Shown here piece after piece: positions 9,072 to 16,875 of a stretch of DNA of 64,000 nucleotides. Every line of letters begins with the position of its first letter. The stretch's first letter is position 1. The stretch comes from Cellulophaga sp. 20_2_10. GTDB taxonomy: Bacteria; Bacteroidota; Bacteroidia; Flavobacteriales; Flavobacteriaceae. Made by a program: the position numbers and the translations under genes. Under the pieces are notes generated by a model, which saw only the letters and a program-made list of their open reading frames with translations, had not been told where the DNA came from and ran no database searches. The stretch spans positions 310,001 through 374,000 of the forward strand of contig NZ_JAMCOJ010000003.1 in NCBI RefSeq assembly GCF_023476645.1. The letters run 5' to 3'.

Positions 9072-9512
9072 TTATAATTTAAAGTACACACATTTCTTAT
9101 CGTAATCTATAATCGCTTTTGTTTTCTTTAATATATCTGCTCCAATAATACCATCTACAGGCAGCGCATTGTGGTTTATTAGGGCTTGGTTAACGTGCAC
9201 AAGATCAAATAAAACAATTTTAAGTTTTTTATATTTCCAAGCTCCAATTTTTATGGTGTTTTTAGTCGAAATTTGAGTTTCCATTTCTGTGGCGCCTGCA
9301 CCGGCAGCTTTTATTTCTGACTCTTCAGGAATTAGCTTAAAGTTTTCAATTTTATCTATGCCTATGCAAGTGTTAGATGCTCCTGTGTCTAGAATAAACC
9401 GACCTGAAATAGTGTTGATCTTTCCTTTTATTTCAAAATGATTAGTTGGGGTAAGCGTCAGGTTAATTTTGGTATACCCTTTTTTAAGTAGAATTTTTTT
9501 TAAGCTAGACAT
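9072..9512 (-). CDS. Retropepsin-like aspartic protease, single domain
   Basis: A 146-residue protein with the aspartic protease signature FILDTGASNTCIG (catalytic Asp near residue 42 from this start) and the downstream flap/hydrophobic pair DGIIGADIL near residue 123. One catalytic Asp per chain means that an active enzyme would have to dimerise, as in retroviral proteases. I chose the ATG at 9512 (MSSLKKILLKKG); an upstream start would add ten residues but sits next to the promoter element at 9529-9536. No signal peptide is evident, so it is probably cytoplasmic. The substrate is unknown. Such proteins are a recognised but poorly studied bacterial group. Confidence 0.75.
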   Translation of the reverse strand: MSSLKKILLKKGYTKINLTLTPTNHFEIKGKINTISGRFILDTGASNTCIGIDKIENFKLIPEESEIKAAGAGATEMETQISTKNTIKIGAWKYKKLKIVLFDLVHVNQALINHNALPVDGIIGADILKKTKAIIDYDKKCVYFKL

Positions 9513-9528
9513 GTATTCAGTTTTTGTA

Positions 9529-9536
9529 CAAATATA
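9529..9536 (-). promoter_or_regulatory. Candidate -7 element for the retropepsin-like gene
   Basis: On the minus strand the bases read TATATTTG, an exact TAnnTTTG match, 16 bases before the chosen ATG. No clear -33 partner is seen. Confidence 0.4.
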
Positions 9537-9608
9537 TATCAATCTTTAAGAGATAAAGGAAAATGAAACTATATCGTTTTAAAAACAATAAAATCTATAA
9601 GATAATTC

Positions 9609-9616
9609 TATTTTTG
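9609..9616 (+). promoter_or_regulatory. Candidate -7 element immediately before the TatD gene
   Basis: TATTTTTG fits TAnnTTTG and ends only four bases before the ATG at 9621. If used, the transcript would be leaderless or nearly so. There is no -33 TTG at normal spacing, so chance is possible in AT-rich DNA. Confidence 0.35.
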
Positions 9617-9620
9617 TGGT

Positions 9621-10388
9621 ATGATTTTAACAGATACACATACACATTTATATAGTGAAGCTTTTGATGAAGATAGGGGTGAAGCTATAGAAAAGGCAAT
9701 ACAAAGTGGGGTAAAGCGTTTTTTTATTCCTGCAATAGATTCGACTTACACAAGTGCTATGCTTACTTTGGAAGAAGCTTATCCGGATAACGTTTTTTTA
9801 ATGATGGGACTTCATCCAACGCATGTGAAGGAAAACTACCATGTAGAATTGGTACATATTGAAGAAATGTTAGCACAACGAAAATTTTATGCCGTTGGGG
9901 AAATAGGAATAGATTTGTTCTGGGATAAAACGTTTTTAAAAGAACAGCAAGACGCCTTTAGGCATCAGATTCAATTGGCTAAAAAGTATAAATTACCTAT
10001 TGTAATTCACTGTAGAGATGCCTTTGAGGAGGTTTTTGAAATTTTAGAAGAACAAAAAGGTGATGATCTACGGGGTATTTTTCATTGTTTTACGGGTACA
10101 TTGGAACAAGCAAAATTGGCTATATCTTACAATATGAAGTTGGGTATAGGTGGTGTAGTTACTTTTAAGAATGGTAAAATTGATAAATTTTTAAACGAAA
10201 TAGATATTGAAAACATTGTTTTAGAAACCGATGCTCCTTATTTGGCGCCAACACCATTTAGAGGAAAAAGAAATGAAAGTGCTTATATCGTAAACGTGGC
10301 GCAAAAACTTGCTGAAATATATAATAAGGATATAGCCGAGATCGCAGAAATAACAACAAGGAACTCTGAGTCGGTGTTTGGAGTGTAA
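9621..10388 (+). CDS. TatD-family metal-dependent hydrolase (putative DNase)
   Basis: A 255-residue TIM-barrel amidohydrolase of the TatD family. The metal-binding residues are in place: DTHTHLY at residues 5-11, VGEIGID near 92, VIHCRDA near 129, IFHCFTGT near 153, and ETDAPYLAP near 202. TatD relatives are Mg-dependent 3'-5' exonucleases and some remove D-amino acids from tRNA; the exact substrate here is not determinable. It is cytoplasmic, with no signal peptide. The asparaginase gene follows after only two bases, so the pair is an operon. The length is normal for the family. Confidence 0.92.
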   Translation: MILTDTHTHLYSEAFDEDRGEAIEKAIQSGVKRFFIPAIDSTYTSAMLTLEEAYPDNVFLMMGLHPTHVKENYHVELVHIEEMLAQRKFYAVGEIGIDLFWDKTFLKEQQDAFRHQIQLAKKYKLPIVIHCRDAFEEVFEILEEQKGDDLRGIFHCFTGTLEQAKLAISYNMKLGIGGVVTFKNGKIDKFLNEIDIENIVLETDAPYLAPTPFRGKRNESAYIVNVAQKLAEIYNKDIAEIAEITTRNSESVFGV

Positions 10389-10390
10389 AA

Positions 10391-11431
10391 ATGAAGATGA
10401 CTATGGCAAATAAGACAAAAATATTACTTGTCTATACCGGAGGAACAATTGGTATGGTAAAAGATTATAAAACAGGAGCTTTAAAGGCTTTTAATTTTAA
10501 TAATCTAATGAAAAGTATACCAGAATTAAAGCAGTTGGATTGCTCTGTTGATAGTGTTTCTTTTGATGAGCCTATAGATTCGTCTAATATGAGTCCGTCT
10601 CATTGGGTATCTATTGCTACTATAATAGAAGAAAATTATGATGCTTTTGATGGTTTTGTAATTCTGCATGGTAGTGATACGATGAGTTATACAGCTTCTG
10701 CTCTAAGTTACATGTTAGAGCATCTTAGTAAACCGGTAATTTTAACAGGTTCTCAATTGCCAATAGGCGACTTGCGTACGGATGCCAAAGAAAACTTAAT
10801 TACGTCTATACAGGTAGCAGCTTTGAGAGATGGTGATAGGGCTGTTATACAGGAAGTGTGTTTGTATTTTGAATATAAGTTATATAGGGGTAACCGTACT
10901 ACAAAAATTAATGCTGAACATTTTGAAGCTTTTGCTTCATTAAATTATCCAGAATTAGCAGAGTCTGGTGTTCATTTAAAAGTAAATACAGAATATTTAA
11001 GGAAAAAGAGGTATCAGAAACCGCTAAAAGTGCATAAAAATCTAGACGATAACGTTGTTATTCTTAAATTATTTCCGGGATTAAACAAGAATGTACTAAA
11101 AAGTGTGTTAAATATTCCCGATTTAAAAGGTGTAATATTGGAAACATATGGAGCTGGTAATGCGCCTACAGAGAAATGGTTGTTAAATGACATAAAAAAT
11201 GCAATAAAAAGAGGATTGCATATTGTTAATGTTACACAGTGTTCTGGAGGTAGTGTTTTGCTAGGGCAGTATGAAACCAGTGAGGAGTTACAGAGCTTGC
11301 AAATTATTAATGGTAAGGATATTACAACGGAAGCAGCTGTTACTAAGTTAATGTATTTATTGGGTGCAGGTGTGTCTCCAAAACTATTTAAAACACTTTT
11401 TGAAACTCCTTTGCGAGGAGAATTGCAATAA
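10391..11431 (+). CDS. ansA: Type I (cytoplasmic) L-asparaginase
   Basis: Hydrolyses L-asparagine to aspartate and ammonia. The 346-residue protein has both catalytic threonine motifs, VYTGGTIGM near residues 14-22 and HGSDTMSYTASAL near 97-109, plus ILTGSQLPIGDLRTDAKEN near 117-135. There is no signal peptide, which together with the sequence pattern indicates the cytoplasmic type I enzyme rather than the periplasmic type II. The ATG at 10391 is two bases after the TatD stop; an internal ATG at 10403 (MANKTKILLVY) is an alternative start four codons later. It ends the two-gene operon; tRNA-Ser follows. Confidence 0.92.
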   Translation: MKMTMANKTKILLVYTGGTIGMVKDYKTGALKAFNFNNLMKSIPELKQLDCSVDSVSFDEPIDSSNMSPSHWVSIATIIEENYDAFDGFVILHGSDTMSYTASALSYMLEHLSKPVILTGSQLPIGDLRTDAKENLITSIQVAALRDGDRAVIQEVCLYFEYKLYRGNRTTKINAEHFEAFASLNYPELAESGVHLKVNTEYLRKKRYQKPLKVHKNLDDNVVILKLFPGLNKNVLKSVLNIPDLKGVILETYGAGNAPTEKWLLNDIKNAIKRGLHIVNVTQCSGGSVLLGQYETSEELQSLQIINGKDITTEAAVTKLMYLLGAGVSPKLFKTLFETPLRGELQ

Positions 11432-11497
11432 AAATAACATATATAATTTCTTTAACTAATATTTTTTTTGTTATTTGGACCCGTTAAACTTATGAAT

Positions 11498-11585
11498 AGA
11501 GAGGTGGCCGAGTGGTCGAAGGCGCACGCCTGGAAAGTGTGTATACATCACAAGTGTATCGAGGGTTCGAATCCCTTCCTCTCTG
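11498..11585 (+). tRNA. tRNA-Ser (anticodon GGA)
   Basis: The cloverleaf is complete. The acceptor arm AGAGAGG pairs with CCTCTCT, with discriminator G. The D arm lies in GCCGAGTGGTCGAAGGC. The anticodon stem CACGC/GTGTG encloses the loop CTGGAAA (anticodon GGA). A long variable arm (ATACA...TGTAT) is typical of serine tRNAs, followed by the T arm around GGTTCGAATCC. The CCA end is not encoded (the next bases are CAG). Confidence 0.96.
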
Positions 11586-11665
11586 CAGATAAGTTTATTT
11601 TAATTTTATTATAACATTTTTTTTTTATCTTTAACCCTATTAACTAACTAAATTAAGTTTCGAAA

Positions 11666-12403
11666 ATGAAAAGATTATCATCTATCCTAGCTGTAGCTGG
11701 GTTGTTTGTTTTTAGTACAAATACAGTAAATGCAGCTACTTTATTACAAGAAGCAGCAGAAAAAGACGCTCCAAAAGGATTTGTTCAAGTTTTAAAAGAA
11801 CAATTTATTACTGGTGGCCCTGCATTTATGGGTATTGTACTTTTATGTTTAATTCTTGGTCTTGCAGTGGCAATAGAAAGAATTATTTATTTAAACATGG
11901 CAAGCACAAACACTGCTAAATTAAAGCAAAGAGTTGAAGACGCTTTAGCATCTGGTGGTGTAGAAGCAGCTAAAGAAGTATGTAGAAACACAAAAGGACC
12001 TGTAGCGTCTATTTTCTACCAAGGATTAGATAGAGCTGGTGAGAGTATAGAGTCTGCTGAAAAAGCAGTTGTAGCTTACGGTGGTGTACAAATGGGTCAG
12101 TTAGAGAAGAATGTTTCTTGGTTGTCTTTATTTATCGCTATTGCACCAATGCTTGGTTTTATGGGTACGGTAATTGGTATGATCCAAGCCTTCCAGAAGA
12201 TTGCAGCAGTAGGTAACTTAAGTGCATCTTTAATTGCAGGTGATATTCAGGTTGCATTATTAACAACTGTATTTGGTCTTGTTACTGCCATTATTCTTCA
12301 GGTTTTTTACAATTACATCATTGCTAAAATTGATAGTATTGTAAATGATATGGAAGATTCTTCAATCTCTTTGATTGATATGTTGGTAGATCACAAAAAA
12401 TAA
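11666..12403 (+). CDS. exbB: MotA/TolQ/ExbB family proton channel protein
   Basis: A 245-residue proton-channel subunit. There is an N-terminal hydrophobic leader (LSSILAVAGLFVFSTNTVNA), one membrane helix near residues 50-70, a cytoplasmic part with EKNVSWLSLFIAIAPMLGFMGTVIGMIQAF, and a third helix near VALLTTVFGLVTAIILQVFY. This is the ExbB/TolQ layout of one helix, a cytoplasmic domain and two C-terminal helices. With the two ExbD proteins downstream it should use the proton gradient to drive TonB or a Tol/gliding-type machine. The gene starts the exb operon 80 bases after tRNA-Ser; its own promoter is not obvious (a TATCTTTA near 11627 is one base off consensus). Confidence 0.9.
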   Translation: MKRLSSILAVAGLFVFSTNTVNAATLLQEAAEKDAPKGFVQVLKEQFITGGPAFMGIVLLCLILGLAVAIERIIYLNMASTNTAKLKQRVEDALASGGVEAAKEVCRNTKGPVASIFYQGLDRAGESIESAEKAVVAYGGVQMGQLEKNVSWLSLFIAIAPMLGFMGTVIGMIQAFQKIAAVGNLSASLIAGDIQVALLTTVFGLVTAIILQVFYNYIIAKIDSIVNDMEDSSISLIDMLVDHKK

Positions 12404-12427
12404 GTCGGACCTTAATACAAAAGCATT

Positions 12428-12877
12428 ATGCAAAAAATAATTAAAATAGCCTTAATCGTAATAGGCCTTATATCGGCTGTGCTATGGTATTTTTTACCAT
12501 CGGGGGATTTTACTATTCCTGAGGTAGCAGCTGAGGCGGCGAACAGTAGTGCAATGAACTTTATGTTTATTATTACATATATCTTGTTGGGTATAGCAGT
12601 AGTGGTAGCTTTGGTTTACACACTTAAAAACTTGTTTTCAACTCCAGAGAACCTTAAAAAAGCCTTATTTGCTTTAGTTGGTTTTGCACTTGTAGTAATT
12701 ATTTCGTACTTTTTATCAAACGGAGAAGATTTAGATCCTCAGTTTTTAACAGATATGAATGCTACAACTAGTACAGTTAAAAATATTGGAACTGGTATTT
12801 ACACGTTCTTAATATTAGCAATAGTTGCTGTTGTACTAATGATTGTACCAAGTGTAAAAAAATTAATCGGTAAATAA
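12428..12877 (+). CDS. Four-helix membrane protein of the exb operon, unknown function
   Basis: A 149-residue protein with four hydrophobic segments: near residues 4-24 (IIKIALIVIGLISAVLWYFL), 45-67, 78-97, and 122-145. Short polar loops separate them. No catalytic motif or known domain is recognisable. It lies between exbB (24 bases upstream) and the first exbD (12 bases downstream), so it is certainly co-transcribed with them and may be an accessory subunit of the ExbB-ExbD motor. That role is inference from position only. It is real: tight spacing, good codon usage, and clear membrane-helix periodicity. Confidence 0.8.
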   Translation: MQKIIKIALIVIGLISAVLWYFLPSGDFTIPEVAAEAANSSAMNFMFIITYILLGIAVVVALVYTLKNLFSTPENLKKALFALVGFALVVIISYFLSNGEDLDPQFLTDMNATTSTVKNIGTGIYTFLILAIVAVVLMIVPSVKKLIGK

Positions 12878-12889
12878 AAAACAATAATT

Positions 12890-13516
12890 ATGGCAAGAAG
12901 AGGTGGAGCACCAGAAGTAAGTGCCGGTTCTATGGCAGATATCGCTTTCTTACTGCTTATCTTTTTCTTAGTAACTACTACTATAGAAACAGATGCAGGA
13001 TTAGATCGTATGTTGCCTCCTAAAGAGCCGCCTACTGACGAAGAAATAATTCTTAAGAAAAAAAATATCTTTACCGTTCAAATAGGTAAAGATGGTCAAT
13101 TGCTGGTAGAAGAAGACCTTTTAGATATTAAAAAGCTAAGAGAAAAAGCGGTTGCTTTTTTAGATAATGGTGGGGCAGTAAAGGGAGATCCTAATTATTG
13201 TGACTATTGTGAAGGAGAAAGGAGTCCAGAGTCTTCTGATAATCCAATCAAAGCAGTTATTTCATTAAAGAATGATCGTGAAACTAAATATTCTGTATAC
13301 ATAACAGTTCAGAATGAGTTAGTGGCAGCATATAATGAATTGCGTAATAGAACGGCTAAAAAGTTAGGTTATAATATGTCTTTTACAGAAATGGAAGCGG
13401 CATATGCAGACCAAGAAACTCCAGATGAAACTAAGGAAAAGTTGAAAGTTAGAATTAAGAAAATTCAAGATCTTTATCCTCAGAAATTATCTGAAGCTGA
13501 AACTAGCACAAATTAA
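12890..13516 (+). CDS. exbD: ExbD/TolR biopolymer transport protein, first copy
   Basis: A 208-residue ExbD-type protein. The N-terminal cytoplasmic tail is followed by a single membrane helix (AGSMADIAFLLLIFFLVTTTI, residues ~12-32) carrying the conserved proton-relay Asp in MADIAF. A periplasmic domain follows. It is longer than usual (about 140-160) because of an inserted Cys-containing segment DPNYCDYCEGERSPESSDNP near residue 102 and a charged C-terminal extension. The first residues MARRGGAPEVSAGSMADIAF are typical of Bacteroidota ExbD. It is co-transcribed with exbB and a second exbD; the two may form a mixed dimer. Confidence 0.9.
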   Translation: MARRGGAPEVSAGSMADIAFLLLIFFLVTTTIETDAGLDRMLPPKEPPTDEEIILKKKNIFTVQIGKDGQLLVEEDLLDIKKLREKAVAFLDNGGAVKGDPNYCDYCEGERSPESSDNPIKAVISLKNDRETKYSVYITVQNELVAAYNELRNRTAKKLGYNMSFTEMEAAYADQETPDETKEKLKVRIKKIQDLYPQKLSEAETSTN

Positions 13517-13537
13517 TAACATTTAATACAAAGGAAT

Positions 13538-14020
13538 ATGTCAAAATTTAAAAAGAAAAAAGACGGAGAATTACCTCCAGTTTCTACGGCTTCTCTTCCG
13601 GATATTGTATTTATGCTTTTGTTTTTCTTTATGACGGTTACTGTAATGAAAGATAGCGAACCAATGGTAGCAAATGAGTTGCCAAACGCTACTGAGTTAA
13701 AGAAGTTAGAAAAGAAAGATAGGGTAGTTTATATTTTTGTTGGTCAACCTACAGAAAAATATCAAAATGCTTTTGGTAAAGAGCCTAAGATACAGTTAAA
13801 CGATAAGTTTGCTAATGTTTCTGAAGTAGGAGATTACGTTTTAGAAGAAATTGCTAAAAAACCACAAGAGGTTCAAAGTTCTATAACAACTGCTTTAAAA
13901 GTTGATAAGAATGCCAATATGGGTATTATTATGGATATTAAAGAAGAGTTAAGAAAAGTAAATGCTTTAAAGGTAAATTACACTACATATGATGGTGATG
14001 CTTTTAAAAACTTACAATAA
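13538..14020 (+). CDS. exbD: ExbD/TolR biopolymer transport protein, second copy
   Basis: A 160-residue ExbD paralogue that differs clearly from the first copy. The membrane helix near residues 20-38 carries the proton-relay Asp (ASLPDIVFMLLFFFMTVTVM). The periplasmic part runs through VVYIFVGQP and NMGIIMDIKEELRKVNALKVNYTTY, the ExbD C-terminal pattern. It starts 21 bases after the first exbD. Paired ExbD genes after one ExbB are common in Flavobacteriia. A strong terminator lies 24 bases after the stop and closes the operon. Confidence 0.9.
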   Translation: MSKFKKKKDGELPPVSTASLPDIVFMLLFFFMTVTVMKDSEPMVANELPNATELKKLEKKDRVVYIFVGQPTEKYQNAFGKEPKIQLNDKFANVSEVGDYVLEEIAKKPQEVQSSITTALKVDKNANMGIIMDIKEELRKVNALKVNYTTYDGDAFKNLQ

Positions 14021-14044
14021 TTTAGATAGTTAAACTATTATAAG

Positions 14045-14082
14045 CGCTTCAGATAGGTAATACTATTTGGAGCGTTTTTTTT
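14045..14082 (+). terminator. Rho-independent terminator of the exb operon
   Basis: A 12-pair stem (CGCTTCAGATAG with CTATTTGGAGCG, two G-T pairs) has a six-base loop and is followed by a run of eight Ts. It separates the exb operon from the PorT-like gene. Confidence 0.85.
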
Positions 14083-14107
14083 GTACCATCATTTTAAATA
14101 CTTATTT

Positions 14108-14782
14108 ATGTTACGCAATAGCTTTCTTGTAATTTTCTTCTTGTTTTTCTTAGGTATGTCGGCTCAAAATAGTACTGTAGATAGCCTTTATTTAGAAGAT
14201 CAGTTTTATCTTGGTTTAACCTACAATACTTTTGGTAGTTTACCATCTGAAATGACGCAGCGGAACCTTCCCTTTGGTTTGCAATTTGGATTTATAAAAG
14301 ATATGCCTATTAATGAAAGTCGCACTGTATCTATTGGTGTAGGATTGGGGTATGCTTTAAATAATTATTACTCTAACCTAGTAGCTACAAAAGAAAATAA
14401 TGTGATTTCATATTCTTTTGCAGATGATGATACGGATTATAAGCGTAGTAAAATTGAAACTCATTTAGTTGAGTTGCCAATAGAATTTCGTTGGAGAAAG
14501 TCTACACCAACAGATTATAAGTTTTTAAGAATTTATGGAGGTGTTAAATTAGGGTATGCATTTTCTGCCAGGTCTAAATTTATTTCAGATGATTTAAAAG
14601 AATCTTTTTCTAATAAGGATATAGATAAAATTAGATATGGTTTGCAGTTTAATATGGGTTATAATACGTGGAATGTCCACGTCTATTATGGTTTAAATAG
14701 TTTATTAGATGGAGCAACAGTGAATGGGGAGGATTTAAGTTTAAAACCGATAAGGGTTGGTTTTAACTTCTATATTTTATAA
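14108..14782 (+). CDS. PorT-like outer-membrane beta-barrel protein
   Basis: A 224-residue protein from ATG 14108. Extending it to a TTG at 14081 would place the start in the T-run of the terminator, so I reject that. The signal peptide (LRNSFLVIFFLFFLGMSAQ) is followed by barrel strands such as FYLGLTYNTFG, VSIGVGLGYALNNYYSN, VELPIEFRWRK and LRIYGGVKLGYAFSAR, ending in IRVGFNFYIL. This resembles the porin/PorT-type small barrels of Bacteroidota. PorT (SprT) itself works in type IX secretion, but this sequence alone does not establish orthology. The gene abuts the convergent membrane-protein gene, with no terminator between them. Confidence 0.65.
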   Translation: MLRNSFLVIFFLFFLGMSAQNSTVDSLYLEDQFYLGLTYNTFGSLPSEMTQRNLPFGLQFGFIKDMPINESRTVSIGVGLGYALNNYYSNLVATKENNVISYSFADDDTDYKRSKIETHLVELPIEFRWRKSTPTDYKFLRIYGGVKLGYAFSARSKFISDDLKESFSNKDIDKIRYGLQFNMGYNTWNVHVYYGLNSLLDGATVNGEDLSLKPIRVGFNFYIL

Positions 14783-15382
14783 CCAGTACTTTATTGTAAT
14801 CAGTTGAGAAACTAAACCGATTAAAAAACCAACTATAATTTCTGCACTGTTATTTGCTTTAAGGTAGAGTCTACTTGTCGCTACAATTCCTGTGCAAATT
14901 ATTGCGGTAGCAATTGCAAAAATAATATTTACTTCAAAATGAACGCTAAGGTTTATTAATAGCATGGTTAATGTTCCTAGTCCCATTAAATGCATACTAC
15001 TCTTAAAACGCATAAAAAGCAGCACTAAGGTGCTGAATGTTGCTGCAACTAAACCTAAAAAGAAAAAGAATAGTTCTTTTGAGTAGTTGTTGGGTATTAC
15101 TTTATATACAATAAGTAATAAAAGGCCTAGGCTTATGTATAATGGGTATTTTCTTTCCTCTAATGAAGGTGCCGAAAAAGAGGATAATGCACCTATGCTT
15201 CTTAATATAATGTAACACACTAGTGGTACAATAACTGTTAATATAAGAATAGGTAATAGGTTGCCCATAAATAGATTGGCAGTGTAATATTGCGGTGTAA
15301 TTTTAAAGTAGCACAAAGTACCAATTACAGGAGTAAATAAAGGGTGAAAAATAGAGGATGCTAATTTAGAAAATCCTTTCAT
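14777..15382 (-). CDS. PAP2-like multi-pass membrane protein with degenerate catalytic motifs
   Basis: A 201-residue protein with about six hydrophobic helices. Its layout resembles PAP2 phosphatases: FHPLFTPVIG at the N-terminus, a middle motif KSSMHLMG where PSGH would lie, and a final SRLYLKANNSAE where SRx5Hx3D would lie. The third-motif His is replaced by Asn and the Asp by Glu, and no KxxxxxxRP first motif is seen. If the family call is right, it is unlikely to be an active phosphatase. The gene starts directly at the end of rpoN (one-base overlap) and so is translated from the asnS-rpoN transcript. The alternative is an unrelated membrane family. Confidence 0.6.
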   Translation of the reverse strand: MKGFSKLASSIFHPLFTPVIGTLCYFKITPQYYTANLFMGNLLPILILTVIVPLVCYIILRSIGALSSFSAPSLEERKYPLYISLGLLLLIVYKVIPNNYSKELFFFFLGLVAATFSTLVLLFMRFKSSMHLMGLGTLTMLLINLSVHFEVNIIFAIATAIICTGIVATSRLYLKANNSAEIIVGFLIGLVSQLITIKYWL

Positions 15383-16833
15383 TAAATTTGTTTTCTTAAC
15401 CTTGCTACAGGAATGTTTAGTTGTTCCCTGTATTTAGCTACTGTACGGCGAGCAATAGGGTATCCTTTTTCTTTTAATATAGCAGCTAGTTTGTCGTCCG
15501 TTAATGGTTTTCTTTTTTCTTCTTCGCCAATAACAGTTTCAAGTATTTTTTTTATTTCCTTTGTAGAAACATCTTCTCCTTGCTCATTTTTCATAGACTC
15601 AGAGAAGTATTCTTTTATTAATTTTGTGCCGTAAGGAGTGTCTACGTACTTGCTATTGGCGACCCTAGAGACGGTAGAAACATCCATACTTATGGTGTCT
15701 GCAATATCTTTTAAAATCATAGGTCTTAACTTGCGCTCGTCCCCTGTTAAAAAATATTCTTCTTGGTAGTTCATAATAGCGCTCATTGTAATAAAAAGCG
15801 TTTGTTGCCTTTGTTTAATAGCGTCTATAAACCACTTTGCAGCATCTAGCTTTTGTTTAATGAAAAATACAGTGTCTTTTTGAGATTTAGATTTTGTTTT
15901 AGAATTTTTATATCCTTCAAGCATATTGTTATACTGTCTAGATACGTGTAGCTCTGGAGCATTTCTTCCGTTTAAGGTAAGTTCTAATTCACCATCAGCA
16001 ATTTTTATAGAAAAATCGGGAACAATGTGTTCTATCATTCTTGTATTGCCTGCGTAAGATCCACCTGGTTTTGGATTCAATTTTTCAATCTCAGAAATAG
16101 CACCCTTAAGTTCTTCTTCTGTTATATTGTGTTTCTGTATTAATTTCTTGTAATGTTTTTTTGTAAACTGATCAAAAGACTTCTCTAGAATTAATGTAGC
16201 TAATTCTATTTCTTTATTTTCTTCTTTTCTAGATAGCTGTATAATTAAGCATTCTTCTAAGGATCTAGCAGCTACGCCAGGTGGATCCAAATCTTGAACT
16301 AGTTTTAAGACCTTTAGTATGTCTTTTTCTTCAGCAAATATGTTTTGTGTAAAAGCAAGGTCGTCCATAATATCAGTTATGGGTCTACGTATGTAACCAC
16401 TCTCATCTACACTACCAATTAAAAATTCTGCAATAGACCAATCTTGATCGTCTAAATAAACAGTGTTTAATTGTGTCATTAAGTATTGGTGAAAAGATGT
16501 TCCTGCAGCATATGGTATGCTCTTTTCGTCATCATCTGCACTATAATTATTAGCTTGGGTGCGATAGTCAGGAACTTCATCATCAGAAAGATATTCATCT
16601 ATGTTTATATCTTCTGCTTCAATTTTTTCAGTATCATTATCATACAAATCATCAAATTCATCCTCTATAGAATCGGCTTCATCTTTACCAGTTTCTAAAG
16701 CGGGGTTTTCTTCTAACTCTTGTTTTAAACGTTGTTCAAAAGCTTGAGTCGGAAGTTGAATTAACTTCATAAGTTGTATCTGTTGTGGAGACAACTTTTG
16801 AGATAACTTAAATTGTAGGTGTTGTTTAAGCAT
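15382..16833 (-). CDS. rpoN: RNA polymerase sigma-54 factor
   Basis: A 483-residue sigma-54. The Gln/Leu-rich activator-interacting region I occupies the first ~50 residues (LKQHLQFKLSQKLSPQQIQLMKLIQLP). An acidic region II follows (DEADSIEDEFDDLYDND). The core-binding domain comes next, and the C-terminal DNA-binding region carries the RpoN box ARRTVAKYRE near residues 461-470. It directs RNA polymerase to -24/-12 promoters that need an AAA+ activator; no such activator gene is in this window. It lies 42 bases downstream of asnS on the same strand, an arrangement I recall as common in Flavobacteriaceae. Confidence 0.96.
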   Translation of the reverse strand: MLKQHLQFKLSQKLSPQQIQLMKLIQLPTQAFEQRLKQELEENPALETGKDEADSIEDEFDDLYDNDTEKIEAEDINIDEYLSDDEVPDYRTQANNYSADDDEKSIPYAAGTSFHQYLMTQLNTVYLDDQDWSIAEFLIGSVDESGYIRRPITDIMDDLAFTQNIFAEEKDILKVLKLVQDLDPPGVAARSLEECLIIQLSRKEENKEIELATLILEKSFDQFTKKHYKKLIQKHNITEEELKGAISEIEKLNPKPGGSYAGNTRMIEHIVPDFSIKIADGELELTLNGRNAPELHVSRQYNNMLEGYKNSKTKSKSQKDTVFFIKQKLDAAKWFIDAIKQRQQTLFITMSAIMNYQEEYFLTGDERKLRPMILKDIADTISMDVSTVSRVANSKYVDTPYGTKLIKEYFSESMKNEQGEDVSTKEIKKILETVIGEEEKRKPLTDDKLAAILKEKGYPIARRTVAKYREQLNIPVARLRKQI

Positions 16834-16875
16834 TAATGTTAATTCTTTTTATGACTATTTTTGTTGTTAATACTA

